Of a stretch of DNA of 42,936 nt, positions 38,336 to 42,936 are shown one piece after another (the first letter of the stretch is position 1; each line of letters begins with the position of its first letter). The translations under genes and the position numbers were made by a program. The notes under the pieces were generated by a model that had not been told where the DNA came from, made no database searches, and saw nothing but the letters and a program-made list of their open reading frames with translations. Origin of the DNA: Candidatus Gastranaerophilales bacterium (lineage in GTDB: Bacteria; Cyanobacteriota; Vampirovibrionia; Gastranaerophilales; Gastranaerophilaceae); the NCBI GenBank assembly GCA_944323115.1, contig CALURG010000025.1, forward strand, positions 1 to 42,936, written 5' to 3'.

Positions 38336-39787
38336 TTATTTTATGTTCCAAAAATCAATATGCAGCATAGCCAAAAACGGTACAAGTTCAAGCCTGCCCA
38401 CAAGCATATTGAAAATACATATGACTTTTGATATGGGGTGTAATACATCAAAACTTCCCATAGGTCCCGTAATACCAAAACCCGGACCAATATTTCCAAG
38501 CATTGTAATGCTGCTTGTTATTCCCATAGTGGAATTGTTTTCTATAATCGCAATCAAAAAAGCAGAAACAGCAAAAATAAGTATATAAAAGCAAATAAAA
38601 GCAATAATCTGTCTTATTACTTCGTGCGGAACGATTGTTTTGTTTATTTTTACCGGATATACAGCATTTGGATGCAAAATTTTTGCAACTTCAATTTTCA
38701 AATACTTGAAAAGAATAACAAGTCTTATAACTTTTAAACCGCCGCCTGCTGATCCTGCACAGGCTCCGCAGAAGAAAAGGACAAACAAAATTATCTTCGG
38801 TAAAAAATGCCACTGTGCAAAGTCAACTGACGCAAAACCTGCTGTAATTATAACCGTAACAACCTGAAAAGCAGCAGCTGTTAAAGATTCAAAAGCGGAA
38901 TATGCTTCTTTATTGAATAACGCCAAAGCAAGTGCAGCGGTAAAAACAAAAACTATCCACATATAGGCTCTGCTTTCTTCATCTTTAAAAAGCAAAGACA
39001 AATCTCTGGATGCAACAACTTTGCACAACAATGCAAAGTTCAAACCGGCAATAAACATAAAGAAAATCATTATCCAGCATATTAAATTTGAATGATACCC
39101 CATAATACTTGACGGGTTTGGAGAAAAACCTCCGCCTGCCAGTGTAGAAAAAGAATTACAAAATGCATCAAACAAAGGCATGCCTGCCAACTTTAAAAAG
39201 ATAATCTCTAAAGCCGTAAACACAATGTATATAGCCCAAACAGCACTCGCTGTGTGTCTGATTCTCGGGGTGATTTTATCTTCCGTTGGTCCGGGAGCTT
39301 CCGCAAAGAACATCTGTCTGCCTGCAACGGCAAACTGCGGCAATACGGCAATAAACAGCACGATAATCCCCATACCTCCGAGCCATTGGCTCATAGAACG
39401 CCAGAAAAGCATTGCTTTCGGGTAATCGTAATGAGTCAGGATAGTGGCGCCGGTTGTTGTAATGCCGGAAACTGATTCAAAGAGAGAATTTATCGGATTC
39501 AATCCAAAAAACAGGTAAGGAATTGCGCTCACAGCCGCAAAAATCAGCCATGATACAGCAACAATACAAAGAGCTTCGGATTTTTTGATATCATTAAGAC
39601 TTTCAAACGTATCGGATTTGTAGTGAAAAATAAAACTTGCGCACAAGGAGCCTGCCGCCGCTACGACAAAAGGAATTACGGAATTCCAATCATGATAATA
39701 TACAGCAACAAGAGCCGGAGCAATTATTACAATTGCAATACATCTCAATATCAACTCCAGTGCTGTGAATATATATGAAAGTCTCAT
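38336..39787 (-). CDS. trkH: Trk potassium uptake system membrane subunit
   Basis: 483 residues, about ten membrane segments. Four pore loops of the KtrB/TrkH family are visible in order: SGITTTGATIL, FSTLAGGGFSP, VIITAGFASVD, MLGNIGPGFG. Works with TrkA to import K+ across the inner membrane. The ATG lies 1 base after the trkA stop with AGAGGA from trkA's end as ribosome binding site, so the two are translationally coupled. The 85 bases after it, before the M16B gene, show no terminator of strength. Confidence 0.94.
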   Translation of the reverse strand: MRLSYIFTALELILRCIAIVIIAPALVAVYYHDWNSVIPFVVAAAGSLCASFIFHYKSDTFESLNDIKKSEALCIVAVSWLIFAAVSAIPYLFFGLNPINSLFESVSGITTTGATILTHYDYPKAMLFWRSMSQWLGGMGIIVLFIAVLPQFAVAGRQMFFAEAPGPTEDKITPRIRHTASAVWAIYIVFTALEIIFLKLAGMPLFDAFCNSFSTLAGGGFSPNPSSIMGYHSNLICWIMIFFMFIAGLNFALLCKVVASRDLSLLFKDEESRAYMWIVFVFTAALALALFNKEAYSAFESLTAAAFQVVTVIITAGFASVDFAQWHFLPKIILFVLFFCGACAGSAGGGLKVIRLVILFKYLKIEVAKILHPNAVYPVKINKTIVPHEVIRQIIAFICFYILIFAVSAFLIAIIENNSTMGITSSITMLGNIGPGFGITGPMGSFDVLHPISKVICIFNMLVGRLELVPFLAMLHIDFWNIK

Positions 39788-39788
39788 T

Positions 39789-41117
39789 TTATCCTCTAAA
39801 GAAATCGATTATCTTTTGAGAAGTTTCTTCTCTCGTGAATATAAGTATTTTGTCTTTTGGTCTCAACAGAGTAATACCTTTCGGGATTATTACACTGTGA
39901 CCTCTCTGAATTATAGCAATAATAGCTTTCTCGGGCAGTTTCAAATCCATCAGTGCCGTTTCTTTAAAATCATCCGGTATAACTGCCTCAATTATTCTGC
40001 CCTGTCCTCTTTCGACAGTAGCAAGAATTTCTACATCCGTTTCAAGGAAATTGTTTCTTATCTCGGTAACGGCAGCCTCTTTCGGTGAAATAGCAACATC
40101 AATACCGACTTTTTCAAACAAGCCTATATTGGCAGTTTTTGAAACTCTGGTTATAACTTTCTTTGCACACATTTGTTTGGTCAAAAGCGAACAAAGCAAA
40201 TTCTTTTCGTCGTTGTTTGTAACACTGACAACGACATCGCACTCACCGATGTCTTCCTGTTCCAAAAGCTCCATATTTGAACCGTCACCGTACAGAACCA
40301 TTGTATCTTTTAGTGCTTCTGTCAAATCTTCACAGCGTTTGTAGTCACGTTCTATAATTTTTGTTTTTATATTAACTTTCTCAAGATTTTGCGCAAGCAT
40401 CAAACCGACACTTCCGCCGCCGATAATTGCTGCCGTTTTGACTCTCGATTTGCTCTGAAAGATGTCTCTTGCAAGTATATCCAGAGATGTTGAAGAGCCC
40501 ATAAAAATAACTTTGTCATTAAGTCTGAAGTCTGTTTCACCATCAGGAATAAAGAGGTTCTCATCTCTGGTAATTGCCACAACCAGAGTCTCATCGACAA
40601 ATCTGCAGTCTTTCAGCTTTTTGCCAAGAATCAAAGAATCTTCTTTAATCCTGTATTCGAGTAGTCTTGCCCGTCCCTGTGCAAAATTTTCGACATCAAC
40701 AGCCTCGGGAACAGTGATTATTCTAAAAATTTCCTGCGTAAGCAGTTCTTCCGGCCATACTACAAAATCTATCACCTCATACTGGGTATTCTTTACAAGG
40801 TTTAAAGATTCAATATATTCGGGCTTGCTCACGAAACAAACCGTTTTAGCCTGACTCAAACGGCTGACGGTCATACAAGAAACGATATTTGCTTCATCAA
40901 ACCCCGTGCAGGCAATAAAAATATCTGCATCTTCTATATTTGCAGCTTTCAATGTGTTTATATTTGAACCGTTACCTGCAATATAGCTGATATCCAGACG
41001 GTTCAATGCTTCTGTTTTATTTTCTTCTTTATCTATTATTGTTATATCGTGGTCTTCAAAAAACTCTGTTGCGAGCAGAAGCCCCATTTCGCTGGCACCG
41101 AATACTACTATTTTCAT
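39789..41117 (-). CDS. trkA: Trk potassium uptake regulatory subunit (NAD-binding RCK)
   Basis: 442 residues from the ATG at 41117 (AGGAAAA upstream); an in-frame start at 41144 lies upstream of this site. Two tandem RCK units: the first Rossmann motif VVFGASEMGLLLA with D33-type acid at IIDKEE, then the second IIGGGSVGLMLAQNLE, each followed by a TrkA-C domain (for example EYRIKEDSLILGKKL and VIPDDFKETALMDLKLPEKAIIAII). This duplicated plan is typical of TrkA. Couples to trkH. The promoter likely includes TATAAT at 41143-41148. Confidence 0.94.
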   Translation of the reverse strand: MKIVVFGASEMGLLLATEFFEDHDITIIDKEENKTEALNRLDISYIAGNGSNINTLKAANIEDADIFIACTGFDEANIVSCMTVSRLSQAKTVCFVSKPEYIESLNLVKNTQYEVIDFVVWPEELLTQEIFRIITVPEAVDVENFAQGRARLLEYRIKEDSLILGKKLKDCRFVDETLVVAITRDENLFIPDGETDFRLNDKVIFMGSSTSLDILARDIFQSKSRVKTAAIIGGGSVGLMLAQNLEKVNIKTKIIERDYKRCEDLTEALKDTMVLYGDGSNMELLEQEDIGECDVVVSVTNNDEKNLLCSLLTKQMCAKKVITRVSKTANIGLFEKVGIDVAISPKEAAVTEIRNNFLETDVEILATVERGQGRIIEAVIPDDFKETALMDLKLPEKAIIAIIQRGHSVIIPKGITLLRPKDKILIFTREETSQKIIDFFRG

Positions 41118-41222
41118 GTAAATTTTCCTGTTTTTGAATTTCATTATAATACAGAATTTTAATTGGCAAAATATATTTTTGTTTTACAATATAATCTATG
41201 GACAGACAGGGAGAGAAATAAA

Positions 41223-42344
41223 TTGGATTTTACGACTTTAACTATAGATTTTTTGAAACAATTAAGTAATATATTCGGAAGCTACGGTCTCGGTATTATT
41301 GCCTTGACAGTAATCATCAGACTGGCAATGTGGCCGCTGAATGTATCTCAGCAGCGTTCAATGAAGACTATGCAGCTTTTACAGCCCAAAATGAAAGCTA
41401 TTCAGGATCGTTACAAAAATAATCCGCAAATGATGCAGCAAAAAATGATGGAGTTCTACAAAGAACACAAATTTAATCCTATGGCAGGATGCTTGCCGCT
41501 GCTTATTCAAATGCCGATTTTCATTCTTTTGTATTCTTCTTTGATGAGTCCTCAATTTATTTCAATGGCGGGGCAGTCCAACTTTTTGTTCATAAACAGA
41601 CTCGATGCAACATTGAAAGGCAATGCAGGAGTTTCAAATGACGGAAAATTCTCTGTAGGAAGCAGAGATACTTTCTCACTTAATAAAAATATAAAGGTAT
41701 ACATAGGCGACAAAGAGCTTGAAGGCGCAAAACTCTCCAATCCGAGAAATGCCCTGAAAGTACAGGGAGAGATAACTCCCGGAGAGCCGGTTGATTTGAA
41801 AATCAGTCTTGATGATTTTGATTTAAAATTCAGTCAGCTTGCCAAAATCACAAAAGCTGAAGCAACAGTAACCGACAACAACACAAGAGAAATAGAAAAA
41901 GTTACATTCACCCGTCAGGGAGAGGTTCTTGCCGCATCAGTTCCGACACTTGCCGCTAAGGCATCATTCAATTATGATGTTCTGATTCTTGTAGTTATCT
42001 TCGGTGCATCAATGTTCCTTACACAAAAAATAATGATGGCAACAAACAAGATGGCTGCAGCAGACCCTGCGCAAGAAGCAATGCAAAAATCTCTCGGAAC
42101 AATGATGCCGGTTATGCTCACGGCAACATTCCTTTTCATCCCGATTCCTGCAGGTGTTTTGCTTTACTTGATTTCAAGCAATATTATACAGGTATTCCAG
42201 ACAATGATTATAAACAAACAGCTTGATATGGAAACCGAACAGCAAAAACTTGCTAAAGGTACGGTCTCTGACGAAACGCCCTTAAATACAAAAAAAGTTA
42301 AAGCAAAAGAAATTAAGAATATTGAAAAAGAAGACGACAAATAA
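41223..42344 (+). CDS. yidC: Membrane protein insertase YidC/Oxa1 family
   Basis: 374 residues from a TTG at 41223, with GGGAGAG 8 bases upstream; an ATG-initiated frame at 41163 lies before the likely -10 (TATAAT, 41190-41195). Inserts and folds inner-membrane proteins. The first core helix carries the conserved Arg (R33 in VIIRLAMWPL), then the cytoplasmic helical hairpin, AGCLPLLIQMPIFILLYSSL, and the last helices. The loop between the second and third core helices holds about 110 extra beta-rich residues (130-240), an insertion. No N-terminal P1 domain. Usually next to rnpA, but here 28 kb away. It is 23 bases before the carbonic anhydrase gene. Confidence 0.93.
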   Translation: MDFTTLTIDFLKQLSNIFGSYGLGIIALTVIIRLAMWPLNVSQQRSMKTMQLLQPKMKAIQDRYKNNPQMMQQKMMEFYKEHKFNPMAGCLPLLIQMPIFILLYSSLMSPQFISMAGQSNFLFINRLDATLKGNAGVSNDGKFSVGSRDTFSLNKNIKVYIGDKELEGAKLSNPRNALKVQGEITPGEPVDLKISLDDFDLKFSQLAKITKAEATVTDNNTREIEKVTFTRQGEVLAASVPTLAAKASFNYDVLILVVIFGASMFLTQKIMMATNKMAAADPAQEAMQKSLGTMMPVMLTATFLFIPIPAGVLLYLISSNIIQVFQTMIINKQLDMETEQQKLAKGTVSDETPLNTKKVKAKEIKNIEKEDDK

Positions 42345-42367
42345 TTTGTCTTAAGCCGGAGTAATCA

Positions 42368-42936
42368 ATGAACAAAAAAGCAAACGAAGCACTAAAAAAA
42401 CTTTTGCAGGGGAATGAGGATTTTGTAAACGGAAAAATACATTCAACAGGCAGAGACTTAACTGCCATGCAAAGTCTGAAAGAGCACCAGTCACCGTTTG
42501 CTTGTGTTGTCACCTGTTCAGACTCCAGAGTCGTTCCCGAGCTGTTCTTCAATACCGGATTCGGTGATATCTTTGTTGTGCGCTGTGCAGGAGCCGTAAT
42601 CGGTGAAAATATTCTCGAGAGTGTCGAATATGCTGTTGACCATCTGAAAGTACCGCTTGTAATGGTGCTGAGCCATGATGACTGCGGGGTTATGAAAGCA
42701 GCAAAAGCAATGTATCCCAAAGAACCGGAACATCTGCAGCTTTTAATCCGTTCTGTGTATGAGATTATGGACAGCAAAACGGAATGTTACAATGAAATTG
42801 CACGTGACTACACACTCACAAAGAAAAGAAAACTTTTGAAACGTTCTCCGATATTACGTCAGGCATACGCTGACGGAAAGTTTGAAATTGTAAGAGCATA
42901 TTTGAACTTTGAATCTGGTAAGGTTACTGTCTTGGA
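42368..42936 (+). CDS. Beta-carbonic anhydrase (3' end outside window)
   Basis: 189 codons visible, no stop before the window edge. Interconverts CO2 and bicarbonate using zinc. Ligands: C50 in CSDSRVVPELFF (with D52 and R54), H103 and C106 in SHDDCG; the usual form is GHSxCG, so Gly102 and Ser104 are Ser and Asp here. RCAGAVIGENILESVEYAV is also typical. The ATG has GGAG 6 bases upstream. It is 23 bases behind yidC, so likely in one operon. Confidence 0.9.
   Translation, partial: MNKKANEALKKLLQGNEDFVNGKIHSTGRDLTAMQSLKEHQSPFACVVTCSDSRVVPELFFNTGFGDIFVVRCAGAVIGENILESVEYAVDHLKVPLVMVLSHDDCGVMKAAKAMYPKEPEHLQLLIRSVYEIMDSKTECYNEIARDYTLTKKRKLLKRSPILRQAYADGKFEIVRAYLNFESGKVTVL

Noticed and set aside
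1-42936. CRISPR arrays, prophage, insertion sequences, tRNA or rRNA genes
   Set aside because: No regularly spaced repeats, transposase, integrase or capsid motifs, and no cloverleaf with a GTTCRANYC arm were seen on either strand.

Overview
The window is an AT-rich stretch of a single bacterial chromosome, densely packed with genes on both strands. It contains no rRNA, tRNA, CRISPR array, phage gene or insertion sequence that I can see. Several features point to a non-photosynthetic cyanobacterial relative, most likely the gut Gastranaerophilales/Melainabacteria (inference). The ribosomal protein L34 has the cyanobacterial wording (TLEGTKRKR...[13 protein letters not shown]). YidC lacks the large first periplasmic domain of proteobacteria. 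There is a Gram-negative MlaE-type lipid permease and a pair of M16B peptidases. A reverse-type rubrerythrin and an oxygen-sensitive acyl-CoA dehydratase activase suggest an anaerobe that must cope with oxygen.

Layout. 1-5.2 kb: 3' part of a PcrA/UvrD helicase, an NrtR-like Nudix regulator, a secreted lytic transglycosylase behind a structured leader, and a DnaQ-like exonuclease. 5.2-10.5 kb (minus): a small orphan gene, a malQ-nagA sugar pair and mutL. 10.5-14.1 kb: a YkgJ-type Cys-cluster protein, the rpmH-rnpA-hisD operon (minus) and proC. 14.2-18.0 kb: a large unrecognised protein with ferritin-like ExxH motifs, small unknowns, mlaE and ilvE. 18.2-23.7 kb: two unknown genes leading into prmC, rubrerythrin, two tandem secreted paralogues, a nucleotidyltransferase-fold protein and a membrane-anchored small heat-shock-like protein. 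23.8-27.7 kb: an unknown gene, the activase, an unusual protein with a split HNH domain, and a convergent gene resembling the helical part of DUF262/GmrSD proteins. 27.8-35.6 kb: topA-aroE (plus) set between two paralogous TPR proteins (minus), with ybgC and a PilZ protein. 35.6-41.1 kb (minus): an M16B peptidase pair and the TrkA/TrkH potassium system. 41.2 kb to the end: yidC and a beta-carbonic anhydrase cut by the window edge.

Most genes are housekeeping: DNA repair (pcrA, mutL, topA, dnaQ-like), amino-acid biosynthesis (hisD, proC, ilvE, aroE), translation (rpmH, rnpA, prmC) and envelope functions (lytic transglycosylase, mlaE, yidC, M16B, trk). The less ordinary parts are the HNH protein and its DUF262-like neighbour, the tandem secreted paralogues, the duplicated TPR genes, the ferritin-like protein, the anchored Hsp20-like protein, the structured leader before the lytic transglycosylase, and a recurring pattern of -10 boxes 6-8 bases before start codons that lack a ribosome binding site. 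No complete, clearly new defence or mobile system is evident; the HNH/DUF262-like pair is the closest candidate. All domain assignments are from reading motifs by eye; no database search was run.
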